64,000 nucleotides of DNA from Leptodactylus fallax (taxonomy: Eukaryota > Chordata > Amphibia > Anura > Leptodactylidae): positions 11,805,001-11,869,000 of the forward strand of contig CAMRHE010000017.1 in assembly GCA_947044405.1 (NCBI GenBank), given 5' to 3'. Under the pieces are notes generated by a model that saw only the letters and a program-made list of their open reading frames with translations, was not told where the DNA came from and did not search any database. Positions 22,600-33,800 of this stretch are shown piece by piece. The translations under genes were made by a program, and so were the position numbers. Every line of letters begins with the position of its first letter. The first letter of the stretch is position 1.

Positions 22600-22985
22600 C
22601 TCAATAATTACAATATGACGTTCTTCCTATTCATAGCATTATATTAGATCACAACACAGTTGATTTTGAGTGTAAATGTGATGGAAAGCTTCGGCAGTGA
22701 CTACAGTCTTTCTGCGCTCCATTAGGTGTATAATTATGATTTGATGTGTTTGCTTTATAGCATGTGCGGGGTATAATAAAATAATAGGGGGCAGTGTTAG
22801 GAATATTGTCATCATTTGTTTACCAGGAGATGATGACTGTGTTTAATTAGCAAGAAGTTGGCGTATCCGGCGTGTCCTCATTATCTGGTCAACGTTATCG
22901 AAATTATGTAGAATTTATGTGTAAGGCGAGAGAATTGTAATTGCATTTCTATAAAACTTTGTTATACACTTGGTATTTGCTTGAC
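22600..22985. other. Candidate conserved non-coding block
   Basis: Repeat-free sequence with words such as GTGTATAATTATGATTTG, TGTGTTTAATTAGC and CGAAATTATGTAG. No coding frame. Weak evidence from texture only. Confidence 0.25.
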
Positions 22986-23149
22986 TAGATTCTTTACTGA
23001 CATTCTTATTAAAGGGGTTCTTTGATTTTTGGTTGAAACTCTGAAATTCCTCTGGAGGGGGTTGTTGGGGGATATATAAAAATTTGGCTAAATGCAGGAA
23101 ACGTGATCAAATAAAAAATAACTGATAGTTATGGCGTGCAATAGATACT

Positions 23150-23640
23150 AGGCATGAACAAACTGGTTTGCAATGAGCGGGGATCATTACAAATGTTCCA
23201 GAAACTTCAGGTTTGGTCTAACCTTTCATTTTTAGGGTTTGCCACCCATGAACCATTATTATACTCTGGGGTCTCTTCAGACCAGGGGAGGTGAGTATAC
23301 ATATTAGTCTTACTTGCTTCTCCTGGGCTTCATAACAGCAACCTGTAGTCCCTTGGTGTCCTCTTTGGGCCTCTTCTGGCTTCCTGAATGACGTCAGCGG
23401 CTACCGAGGACTGCTGAGGCCTTAAATACAAGCATCATGATGTCAATGTGCCCCACATGACCCCTGACACCCAAATCACAGGCCTCAGCGGTCCCAGACA
23501 GCCTCTGAGTCCCCAGCTGTACATAGTGATAAAGCCCCGGATAGGCGAGTAAGACTTTTTGCTATTTTTGCACACCTTTCCTGAGCCTCCGCTTGTTATA
23601 TTTTGAAGAGACCCCAATGTATGATAGCAGTTCCGGTTCA
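23150..23640 (+). repeat. Hairpin-bearing dispersed repeat, copy B
   Basis: Starts AACAAACTGGTTTGCAATGA, contains CCACCCATGAACC and half of the palindrome (ATTATACTCTGGGGTCTC), then the CpG-bearing right part and a terminal AAGAGACCCCAATGTATGAT. Same order as the other copies. Confidence 0.65.
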
Positions 23641-23749
23641 GTTATTACCTTATTACATTTCATCACATAGTCATTTTTATTTTTTTTTTCTAATCCAAGA
23701 CAATCCCTTTAATATGCATTAATGAAGATGCCATGTATAGTCTAACGCT

Positions 23750-23970
23750 AGGTTCACACTAGTGTTCAGGTTTCTGTTTTTCAGGTTCACTTGGGGACCC
23801 TAAAAATGGACACCCAATCCGCTTAAAATGCGGTTAACCGTTACCCATAGACTATAATGGGGTTCGCCGGGTTTCCTCCCAAAATTGGTGGAGAGAAAAG
23901 TCCTGCTTGCATATTTTAAGCGGAATGGGGAATGGAGTTCCAGAATGGTCACACAATGCTAGTGTGATTA
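23750..23970. repeat. MITE of the 'taggttcacactag' family, complete-looking
   Basis: Left end GCTAGGTTCACACTAGTG, right end CACACAATGCTAGTGTGA. The interior carries CCATAGACTATAATGGGG. About 220 bp, no coding capacity. Confidence 0.7.
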
Positions 23971-24799
23971 TGGTTTTGAAGAGGACCTTTCATCACCTTC
24001 ACCATCTGCAGTTCTTTGCACTTTGCAGTAATTGCCGCTCCAATGATTCCTGCACAATTGGAATTTTTTCTCTTGTCTCCTCTGTTTGTGAGCAATCAGT
24101 ACAGTTAGTTTTGGTGCCTGAAATGCTATTTAGGCTCTCAACTGTCAAGTGGGTGGTCTCAGACAAGTGGGGTGATTCAGAGTTCTCTGATACTGTCCAG
24201 CTCTGATTGGATGGTGTCAATCACAGCCCTCTGTCTGCTCCTACCTGACACCACCCACTTGACAGTACAGAGCCTAAATGGTTTATCAGGCAACAGAGGC
24301 GTAGCTAGGGGTTCAGCACAGGGGGGCGAACATGTCCAAGTGGGCCCCCAACTTGGACATGTTTGTATACTGATACTATCAGTATACGGTGAGCGTATAG
24401 TGGTATATAGCAGCTCTACACAGGGCTCTGCAGACAATTTAGGTGAATACAGGACAGTAACATTTTGTGACTTACAGGTGACATCTCTGACTAATCCTTC
24501 ACATTCCCCGTCTCTTTCATCCGGACGGCCATGACCACTTCTTCCAGTCTCTGTAAAGTTTGCAACACAGACATCTTTGGCTCCTCACTTTTCCAGGCAC
24601 CTGACCCACATTGTCCTCACCTACACAAAGCCCCCACCCTGCTGCTACCCCAATTATAAAATATATAATATACCCCCTCATAATGAATAATACCCCCAAG
24701 TGCATCTTTAAATTAATAACTTCCCTGTGCACCCCTTTAAATAGTGCCCCTTATTAATAATGTCCCAGGTATTTCCTAATTGAAAAGGGAAAAAAAAAA

Positions 24800-25137
24800 A
24801 ACATGGGAAAAAAAATGATTGGGGTTCCAATACCCGGGACCCCCAGGATCAGCTGTTTGAATGAACCGTAGTATCTGTGTAAGCGCCGTGACCCCTTCTC
24901 TGTTTACATAGTGTTATTCTTTTCATAGCGTCCATGTAATATAACTACAGCCTCGTCCTATACACGTCTATGTGACAAGACTGGAATGACATCACACAGT
25001 CACTATAAACAGACAGCGTGTGATATAAACAGGCGCCATAGCCCCTTCATACAGCTGATCAGTGGGGAGTCACTTATCTCTTATTGATGTTTTATTCTGA
25101 GGATAGACCATCAATAAAAATGAGATGGAAAACACCT
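24800..25137. repeat. MITE ('gataggtcatc' family) inside the hAT
   Basis: Includes GGGACCCCCAGGATCAGCTG, CAGCTGATCAGTGGGGAGTC and GGATAGACCATCAATAAAAA, inverted halves as in the other family copies. Confidence 0.6.
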
Positions 25138-25142
25138 TAAGG

Positions 25143-25710
25143 CTAAGGCCCCATGTGGCGTCCCGCAGCAAAAAACAGCTGTGGGAAAAAACGCGATGCG
25201 TCTTTTCCTGCAGCACTTTCTACAGAAAGTTCACAGAGGTTTCCTCTGCAGACTTTCTGCTTCAATTATATCTATAGGGAAACCGCCGGCATTTCAGTAG
25301 GTATAATTGACATGCTGTGATTTCCAAAACTGCAACTGTTTTGGAAATCGCAGCGTTTCTGCTGCGCATATTTTACTGCAAAGTGGGGATGGGATGGGGC
25401 CCCTTGTGGCGAAAATCCACAGAAAAAAACCGTGGCATTCTAGCAAATCCCATCCACACATTGCGGAAAAATATGTGCAGCAGACACACTGCGATTTCCA
25501 AAAACGTTGCAGTTTTGGAAATCGCAGCATGTCAGTTATACCTACAGAAACACTGGCGGTTTCCATATAGGTGTATTGAAAACAGAAAGTCCACAGAGGA
25601 AACCTCTGCGGACCTTCTGTGAAAAGTGCTGCGGGAAAAAACACAATGTTACCGCTGCGGTTTTTCCTGCAGCGCTTTTCTTTGCTGCAGCCCGCTACGT
25701 GGGGCCTTAG
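25143..25710. repeat. Foldback element, 568 bp, long inverted arms
   Basis: Starts CTAAGGCCCCATGTGGCG and ends CGCTACGTGGGGCCTTAG. The two halves pair along most of their length (TTTCCAAAACTGCAAC against GTTGCAGTTTTGGAAA; GAGGTTTCCTCTGCAGAC against GTCCACAGAGGAAACCTC). No transposase. The fragment at 1-120 is a relative. Confidence 0.85.
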
Positions 25711-26257
25711 TCTTAATAAAGCCCAAGTGCCACTTTCATTAAATTAAATTGACCCTCATATTATGCCCCTGATTCCCCCTGACATAAATAATGCACCCCT
25801 AATGACCCCTTATATCAATGACCACCCCCTTATGTTCATAATGCCTCCTAATATAAATGATGCCCCCTAATGGCTCCTTATATAACTAACCTCCCCCTTG
25901 TATTATTAATACCCCCCAATAACCCTTATATAAATGACCCCCCCATCGTCATAATGCCCCCTAATGAATCCTCCCTTATAGTTAGATTTCCCCCTCCTAA
26001 CCACCCCTTATACTATTAATATACCCACAAAAAAAAAGTCACTCACCTACTTGCGATGATGATGAATGGAGCCGCCGGCGCTTCCTCCCTGTCCACGCAC
26101 AGGATGTCTGTGTCTGAGTGCGGGCGGCGCGATATTGTGACGTCATCGCACCGCCCGTGCTGAGAAGCAGACATCCGTCTGTGGTCTCGGCGTCTTGCAA
26201 ACCGCAAGCCTGCATTGGCTTGCGGTTTACAAGACAGTTAAGCACCAGGAAGCATTG

Positions 26258-26293
26258 TAACTAGATCGGTGTCTGCAGACACCGATCTAGTTA
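26258..26293. repeat. Perfect 36-bp palindrome
   Basis: TAACTAGATCGGTGTCTG is followed directly by its exact reverse complement, centred on CTGCAG. It lies in the hAT interior. Confidence 0.95.
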
Positions 26294-26812
26294 GAAATAA
26301 AGGATGTATTAATGGCGGCCCCGGGGTGGGCCCCCGAAGATTCAGTGGGCCTGGGGCAGCCGCCCCCTCTGCACCCCCCGCTAGCTACGCCTCTGACTGT
26401 AGGGTTCAGTTTTGGGATTCACTGTCACCTGACCTATCCTATGGAGAGGTCATCAGTATCAAATATCTTCAAAACTAAACAACTCTTTTAAAAGTGCTGA
26501 AAAGGGACACTGTTAAGATCACACAAATACAGCCTATTAAACTTAGTACTGACCACTTTTGAAACTGCAGCTTGGCCTAGAAGGACCCTGATGTGGAGGA
26601 CACCCTGCAGACGACCTGTTGCTACTTTCTGCAGTATCTGTTAGCACATAGAGCACAGGCAGGGACCAGGGGGCGGAGTTTCGGCGCGCTGCGCGTCACG
26701 TGCCGACGCTCTGCTCTAATCAGTTGCAGGTATCGTTCCCTGCTCAACCTCAGTCAGCCAGTTATCGGTGAGCAGGATAAGTAAGCGCTGTAAAAGTCAG
26801 CAACGTGCGCTG

Positions 26813-26915
26813 CTCAGCGCTACACATCTTGGGCTGGTTCCTCACTCGGTTAATATGTCTTCCTCAGCCAGGGAGTGAGGAACCAGTCTAGGATGTGTAG
26901 CGCTAAGCAGCTGAT
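26813..26915. repeat. Long hairpin inside hAT
   Basis: Arms of roughly 38 bp: CAGCGCTACACATCTTGGGC and GGTTCCTCACT on the left, AGTGAGGAACC and GGATGTGTAGCGCTAAGC on the right, around a loop of about 25 bases. Confidence 0.85.
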
Positions 26916-27149
26916 GTAGATAGAAATCTTTTGATACCGTTAGTGGGCCCCCACCTTCTCACTGGGCCCGGGGCCGTCCCCCCCCTCTGCCCCCCCGCTA
27001 GCTACGCCTCTGTCAGGCAACCAAACTAACAACTCCGAATGCTCAGGAATGGCGGGGGCTAGAGAAAAAAATTTCAACTATGCCAGAATCGGTGGTTCGA
27101 GCCTATTATACAAAGACACTGAAGGTGGAGAAGGGTCTTCTTTAAAGGG

Positions 27150-28105
27150 GTTGTTTTTAGAAAAGTGGCATCATGAGTTAACAAAGTAAGCATTTGCGAC
27201 CTCACCAATCTCCTGGGTCCCCCTCTGCTTTCTGCTGCTTGGTCACTCTTGACACATGGGAAATACTTTTCAGCCAATCATTCGCTAAGGCGGGTACCCA
27301 ATATGTCCAGTGATTGGCTGAGTGATTACCTATATGTTGAGAGGGGCCAAAAATTCTTTAACCCATTCTTATCCCCTTCAATGCCTTCCTCAGAAGACAC
27401 CTCATGGGGAGGGTGATGGCCCGATGGCACATGCCCATGTAATCCAGCCTTGTCCTTGACTTCTATAAATCGTTCCTAATTCCTCAATTGTTCTAATTTT
27501 TTGCGGAATAACACAAAGCAAATTCCGAAACGTCCATTAATTTCCTTTAAGCCTAAATGGAAATCTTTTTATGTATTTATTCGATGTAGAAATTTTTTTT
27601 CAGGCAGAAAAATGTGATTTCCGTTGCCCTACAAAGAGCTGGTGTGCACTGACTGGTTACCGCGCTACAATTAGCTTCCTAGTATTGTGTGATTACAGTT
27701 CAGGGAGGATTATGTAATCTGTTTGGCACAAACATGCGTGCAGAATTTATCGACTTCCATGTTAAATGAGGTCATTTATGGAGCTTAATCTGCATACTCG
27801 ACGCTCACTGCCTCCTCCTGGCAGACATAATGGCTCATAATAGGGAAATATTGTACAAATTTAAGTAATACGCAATTTACTCATAAATAGCCAAAAAAAC
27901 AATTTTCGCTTATGTTTTTGGAAACAATTATTAGTGTGCGTTTCGAGCCTACTATTAAGAGCACGGGCCATGATGCGGCGCCTATAAAAATCCAAGAGAA
28001 GTCCCATTAAATTTAATGAAATAGCAATTGTTTAGGAATGAAGCATATTTAGATAAAGGGAGGAAGAGAAGAAGAGGTTTTATGTTACTCAAAATTGGGA
28101 CATTG
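27150..28105. other. Gene-free stretch with candidate conserved block
   Basis: 27530-28060 is free of visible repeats, AT-rich, and carries words such as TTATGTAATCTG, GGAGCTTAATCTGCATA, ACTCATAAATAGCC and ACAATTATTAGTG. Among the stretches here it looks most like a conserved enhancer, but this is judged from texture alone. Confidence 0.35.
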
Positions 28106-28111
28106 GACTAT

Positions 28112-28137
28112 TAATAATAATAATAATAATAATAATA
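28112..28137 (+). repeat. (AAT)n microsatellite
   Basis: Uninterrupted run of about 9 AAT units. Confidence 0.9.
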
Positions 28138-28493
28138 GTCCTTTAATAGTCCCACAATGGGGAAATTCAGTATGGTGTATTAATATCATGGATTCTAAAC
28201 TGATGGCAGGATAGTGATGTACAGAAAGAGAACAAAACAAAAAGTTGCTTCAGGCGTTCACTGTAATATAGAAATACATACGAGATGTTGAGAATTGGAC
28301 GTAGTTATTGTCTTAGAAAGGGAGATAAGCGGCTGCCACCTAAGCTAGTGCCGCTGATCTCTTGGGAAAGTGGCCTGCCCAATAGAAATAATGTTATTGT
28401 TTTATGTCTCCTAGGTTATTATATTTTACTGTAATGTTATATTGTGATGTGTCCGCCTCCCTTGCTACAATAAAAATTTCTCATTGGTTAAGG

Positions 28494-29620
28494 GTAGAGA
28501 TGAGCTAACTGGTTCACATTGAACCAAATTCAACCTGAATTTTCCAAAAGTTTTCTTTGTCCAAACGCAAAACTTTGGGGTTTTGTCACCTACGGACCGG
28601 AAAGGGAGGTGTCAAAAAAACAATATAAGCGGGTACCTTCCCTCACATCTTCTGGGCCTCCTTGCAGCATCAGGCACTGTCTATGGGTCCTTTTCTGACC
28701 ACTTCCGGCTTCCTTGTGATGTCCTGTCCTTGGGCCTCAGCGGTCACATAGGGCGCACCATGTCCTGACATCATGCCCCATGTGTCCACTGAGACCCAAT
28801 CACAGGCCTCAATGGTGACCTTGTAACACCCCAGAGTGGTGTTACCACTTCTACACCCTGCTGATATCTTTATCTGCTAACCCAATGCCATCTTATGCAT
28901 TTTTTTTCCAGGTCCTCCACCAATGTGCATTTATTATAATGTTATGCACCTGTAATGCATATAGTATGCCTGGTTCACCAGCAGGTGGCAGCAAACTGGT
29001 AGAGCTATCTTAGAACGGAACCTTCCATTCCACTAAAGATCCTTCTCTGGAGCGTAGTAGAGGATTCCTTCTCCTCTGCATCTAGGGTGGGGACCAGTTA
29101 GAACCAGTTAGTCTAAGTCAAGTTCTAGTTGGAGGACTGATTGAGACTCCATCTTGGAACTGCCAGGAGTCAAGTTCCCTGTCACACCTGAGAGTCAGAC
29201 TACAGACAGAAGTGCAGCTCACCAGTTATATGCTAAAGCCTGCTGGAGCCAAGACAAAACCTGAATTTGTTTGAAAAACCGTTTATTCAAGTAAAGCTGC
29301 TGTACAACTCCATCTCAAGGTCTGGACTCCAGTTATTCCTCAATCTCTCAATTACTCCTACTATTTATTGCATCGGAGCCAAAGCCTGGGGTGTAGCCGT
29401 ATCCAGGTAGGAGCACCGTGACACACCATAAGACTCATCTAGGCCGTAACATACCACTCGGCATTCCTATACCTGGGACCAGCGACATAGAAGGCCCTAG
29501 GGGGAGGCGTCACCGTTGCAACCTCAGGGTGCATGATGTCACCCAGGAGGCCAGAAGAGACCCAGAGATAGCACTGGAAGTTGTGAGGGAAGGTGAAAAT
29601 CTGCAAGGTTCGCCCACCAG
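28494..29620 (+). repeat. Hairpin-bearing dispersed repeat, copy C, split by an LTR
   Basis: The left part (28494-28821) starts GAGATGAGCTAACTGGTTC and runs to GGCCTCAATGGTGACCT. The right part (29521 on) resumes with TGATGTCACCCAGGAGGCC, a word also found uninterrupted at about 49745. The interrupting 699 bp is the probable solo LTR. Confidence 0.6.
28822..29520 (+). mobile_element. Probable solo LTR of a retroelement
   Basis: Begins TGTAACACCCCAGAG and ends GGCGTCACCGTTGCA (TG...CA), with ACCT on both sides (28818-28821 and 29521-29524), a 4-bp duplication of the length common for Ty3/Gypsy-type insertions. No gag, pol or env reading frame and no second LTR are present, so it would be the recombination remnant of a longer element. 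Boundaries are inferred from continuity of the host repeat; the duplication is short and could be chance. Confidence 0.5.
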
Positions 29621-29629
29621 TTTTGTTTC

Positions 29630-30190
29630 CAGGACTGCCATTATTATACTTTTGAGGTTTCTTCAGATCCCAGAGTATGCAAAATGGAGGCCCAGGGGAG
29701 GTGCGGAAACATAGGAAAACTTATACTCCTCTCTCCTGGGCTCCATTTGTGACGTCCAGTGCAGGTCTCATCTTGGCCAGGCTTATTTAGACCTCCTGAA
29801 TGATGTCAGGGGCCCTGGGGGACAGCTGAGGCCTGTGAATGGTCCTCAGCAGTCACATGGGATGCTCTGACATCACAACACTTACATCTATGTGTCATGA
29901 TTTTGAAATTCCCCACATGACTTCTGAAGCCAATCACAAGCCCCTCGGGCCACAGACATCATTCAGGGGGCTTAAAGCAACCCAAAGAGGATGGAGACCT
30001 GTATCAGATGCCCGAAGTGACTATTGCTGTTTGTTATTTTTATGCACCACCCCTTAGGCCTCCACTTATACCCTGTGGTCTGGAGAGACCCCACAGTATG
30101 ACAGTGGTTCATGGGTGGCAAACCCCAAAAATTTCAGGTTCAACTGAACACAAAATTTTTTGAAAATTCTTAACAAACCCGGCTTATTAC
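29630..30190 (+). repeat. Hairpin-bearing dispersed repeat, copy D
   Basis: Contains ATTATACTTTTGAGG ... CAGATCCCAGAGTATG near its left side and TGTGGTCTGGAGAGACCCCA on the right, then CATGGGTGGCAAACCCC. It ends in TTAACAAACCCGGCTTATTA, the inverse of the family's left end, so the full element is foldback-like. Confidence 0.6.
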
Positions 30191-30427
30191 AAACCGATTA
30201 ACACATCTTCAATCCTTTTACTTAAGGAGGTGAAGACCCCGTTACTATATACTTTGTTGCCTGTACAATGCCTTCTTTTCACCTGGTGCCAGTAACATCT
30301 ATACAAACCTCAGCTGCTGCAGAACTACTTTGTCTCTTCTAGGCCATTATTTTTCTGTACTGTATATGATCTATATACTGGGACTGACATGATACAATGT
30401 GACAATGAACTGAATGTTTCGGATATC

Positions 30428-30433
30428 TTTATT
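30428..30433 (-). terminator. Candidate polyadenylation signal (AATAAA) of the gcna-like gene
   Basis: AATAAA on the minus strand, 420 bases past the stop codon, just beyond the SINE. It is the only canonical hexamer I noted in this stretch. Use is inferred. Confidence 0.4.
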
Positions 30434-30449
30434 TAGAGATGGACGATCT

Positions 30450-30713
30450 CCTGGTGCTGATATGGCGCCAACATATTCAGAGCGCTGTACAGAGATGACC
30501 ATCACTTATATTCGGGACAATTTAGAAGGAAGCCAATTAACCTATCAGTATATTTTTGGAGTGTGGGAGGAAACCGGAGTACCCGGAGGAAACCCACACA
30601 AACACGGGGAGAACATACAAACTCCTTGCAGACGTTGTCCATGATCGGATTTACATTCAGGATCCCAGCTCTGCAAGGCAACAGTGCTAACCACTGAGCC
30701 ACCGTGCTGCCCC
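30450..30713 (-). repeat. tRNA-derived SINE (copy B) in the 3' UTR
   Basis: Read on the minus strand it starts GGGGCAGCACGGTGGCTC, with A-box TGGCTCAGTGG matching the polymerase III consensus, then the body words GGAGTTTGTATGTTCTCCCC and GGTTTCCTCCGGGTACTCCG. The B-box is eroded (CTGAATGTAAATCC). The 3' end is less clear, near GTTGGCGCCATATC. Same orientation as the gene. Confidence 0.85.
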
Positions 30714-30852
30714 AGGATGGAGTAGAAGACCTTGTATTGGTGGAGAATGTCACGTTCCACTGGTCTTTTGGGCGACTTCTTCCATGTGCTGCGGCGTTCT
30801 CTGGGCCTATATTCTGGCGGATGATGGTGCGTGATGTCACTGATGGATCTTC

Positions 30853-33800
30853 TCAGGAGTTTACAAGAACCATCTTGCTGTGACAGAAGCGGCACACAGA
30901 CTTCTCGGTGTTGAGAGATTCCGTCCAACGGCCAAGTCTACGGGAGAGACAAAACTTATATTAAAGACAAATCCTAAAAGCTAATATTAGTGCAGCAAGC
31001 AGTGGTGGTAACTAAGACCTCCATACTGACATAATCCATACAGGAACACAAGTCCCAGCATATAGGTGTATGTTACCTGGCGTGGCACCCTGAGCATTGG
31101 TAGATCACGGTGTAGTGGATCTCCCAGTTGTGGTATACGGTAATCTCTGGGAGCTCAGGGAGAGTCTCTGCGGCCTTATCACAATAATGCTGCCATAGTA
31201 AGCCGTGCGCATATTCTCTATCTCCATCGATGAGCCAGCAGGCAGCATGACACATCTCATGGATCAATGTGTCTCGAAGTCGTTCTGTAGACAGAGGAAG
31301 ATATCCTTACAGTCAGTAGGAAAGACACACGGAAGATTTCACTGCAGCAAATCTATAAGATGAGGTGAAACCTACCTGCAGAATCGCAGACTTTATCCGA
31401 TAATTGGATGATGGTGTAGCGGTCCCCGTTATTCTCCCGGAAGCCGGTGCGGCCAGCTATTCTTCTCAGCCTTTTATTCCAGCTGATATCCATGGATGCA
31501 GGAAGCTACAGAGGAAGGAAGGAGGAAATACAGAGATGATACTAGAGATATATCCTATATACACTAACCCCAGCCCTAACCCTCCATTCACTGCGCCCAC
31601 ATATCGCCCCGTACATTATAACTGTATACAATAATCTGATACTAGAGATATATCCTATATATACTATATACACTAACCCCAGCCCTAACTCTCCATTCAC
31701 TGCGCCCACATATCGCCATGTACATTATAACTGTATACAATAATCTATGATACTAGAGATATATCCTATATATACTATATACACTAACCCCAGCCCTAAC
31801 CCTCCATTCACTGCGCCCACATATCGCCCCGTACATTATAACTGTATACAATAATCTGATACTAGAGATATATCCTATATATACTATATACACTAACCCC
31901 AGCTCTAACTCTCCATTCACTGCGCCCACATATCGCCACGTACATTATAACTGTATACAATAATTTATGATACTAGAGATATATCCTATATATACTAGAT
32001 ACACTAAACCCAGCCCTAACCCTCCATTCACTGCGCCCACATATCGCCATGTACATTATAACTGTATACAATAATCTGATACTAGAGATATGTCCTATAT
32101 ATACTATATACACTAACCCCAGCCCTAACCCTCCATTCACTGCGCCCACATATCGCCCCGTACATTATAACTGTATACAATAATCTGATACTAGAGATAT
32201 GTCCTATATATACTATATACACTAACCCCAGCCCTGACTCTCCATTCACTGCGCCCACATATCGCCCCGTACATTATAACTGTATACAATAATCTGATAC
32301 TAGAGATATATCCTATATATACTATATACACTAACCCCAGCCCTAACCCTCCATTCACTGCGCCCACATATCGCCCCGTACATTATAACTGTATACAATA
32401 ATCTATGATACTAGAGATATATCCTATATATACTATATACACTAACCCCAGCCCTAACCCTCCATTCACTGCGCCCACATATCGCCCCGTACATTATAAC
32501 TGTATACAATAATCTACGATACTAGAGATATATCCTTTATATACTATATACACTAACCCCAGCTCTAACCCTTCATTCTCTGCACCCACATATCGCCCCG
32601 TACATTATAACTGTATACCTGGTTCTCAAACACTGTCTGATTGTAGAATTCGTACAGACAACTTGCCAGCTCCTGTTTGTTCTCATGGTAGTCGGTGACG
32701 TATTTGGATGTGGGAGAAGACAGATCTCTTAGGAAACAGTAATTGATGGGACGCTCCTGAATCCTGGAACTAAAACATCATAGAGGGTCGCACGTACGTA
32801 ATGGAGCTATTGTAAGAACATACACAACATGCAGACACCACTAACAGCCTATCTGAGAATATTCCGACAAATAACAGCGCCACCTTATAATACACTTTAT
32901 AGAGAAATCGCTACCTTGCTGTCTCGTCCTCCACAAAGCTGGATTGGGGAGAATTTGGTTCTGGAAAATATAAGAAATATTGTCATTTGCTTCTCTGGAA
33001 TTCAGTTTTTCTTACTATCAGAAAGTCCTAGAAGAGTTTCTGCTGCTTAGTTACCTGTGTCTACGTAGAGCCGGGAGGAGCTAGAACTACCATCATCATC
33101 TTCAAGGCTCCTCGGAGACCTTTGGATCAGGGGATGAGACTGGAATAAAGAAACCAAAAGACCCAAAGACTTAGAATGACGGAAAAGAAGTGACATAATC
33201 GAGTAAGACGTAATGTAGTGACCCCACCGGAGAGAAGGGGGCGCTCACCTGATGGCGATTCTCATCACCGCCGCTGTCCTCTGTGTCGGACTCACAAATT
33301 CTGCGGCATTTTTTATTCACCAGTAACTATGAAGGAAAATGGTAAAAATTATTAGTATTTTTTTTTTTTTTTTTTCATCTTCCAATGTTCTAGAATTTTC
33401 AGTCACAAAAGGTATATAGATTCTGCTAGGCCTGGAACTAGTGCTGGACACTGATATACGGACACTGGTATATGAGGGGGGTTTGACACCTTGGTGCTTA
33501 AGGCACAGCTAAAATTTATCATTGAAGGAAGACCTCAAAATAATTTGCTGCTGGGTACCAGTTACCCCAGTCTGATACTGTGATAGGGCTGATACTGGTG
33601 TAACTGGGTTTATATTCGGGTTATTGGATGTACACTATATAATTTAATATACAACAGTGTGGATGTAGTCTGAGTCTACATGACAGCCAAGCACGACATC
33701 GGGGGAGTTTGTATGTTCTCCCTGTGTTTGCGTGGATTTCCTCCGGGTACTCCGATTTCCTCCACACTCCAAAGATATACGGATAGGGAATGTAGATTGT

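Larger units (their letters stand above)
24294..27012. mobile_element. Non-autonomous composite hAT with perfect TIR and 8-bp duplication
   Basis: Termini CAGAGGCGTAGCTAG and CTAGCTACGCCTCTG are exact inverses. TCAGGCAA flanks both sides exactly (24286-24293 and 27013-27020). There is no transposase. The interior is packed with hairpins: 24330-24363, 24366-24388 (11-bp arms), 26191-26235, the perfect palindrome at 26258-26293, and 26813-26915. It also contains a MITE (about 24800-25137), a foldback (25143-25710), and a second right terminus CTAGCTACGCCTCTG ending at 26395. The extra terminus suggests one element inserted into another, followed by loss of the segment between the two left ends. 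Confidence 0.92.
23976..27146. repeat. Foldback MITE split by a nested hAT
   Basis: The left half (23976-24293) starts AAGAGGACCTTTCATCACC. The right half (27013-27146) ends GGTGGAGAAGGGTCTTC and carries GGGGGCTAGAGAAAAAAATT, as in the intact copy at 20072-20472. Removing the hAT and one copy of its 8-bp duplication restores the family order. Confidence 0.8.

Noticed and set aside
30684..30713. tRNA gene on the minus strand (A-box TGGCTCAGTGG)
   Set aside because: The B-box is eroded and the sequence continues into SINE body words shared with two other copies.
31404..31634. Plus-strand 76-codon frame
   Set aside because: Antisense to exon 6 and running into the intron 5 satellite.
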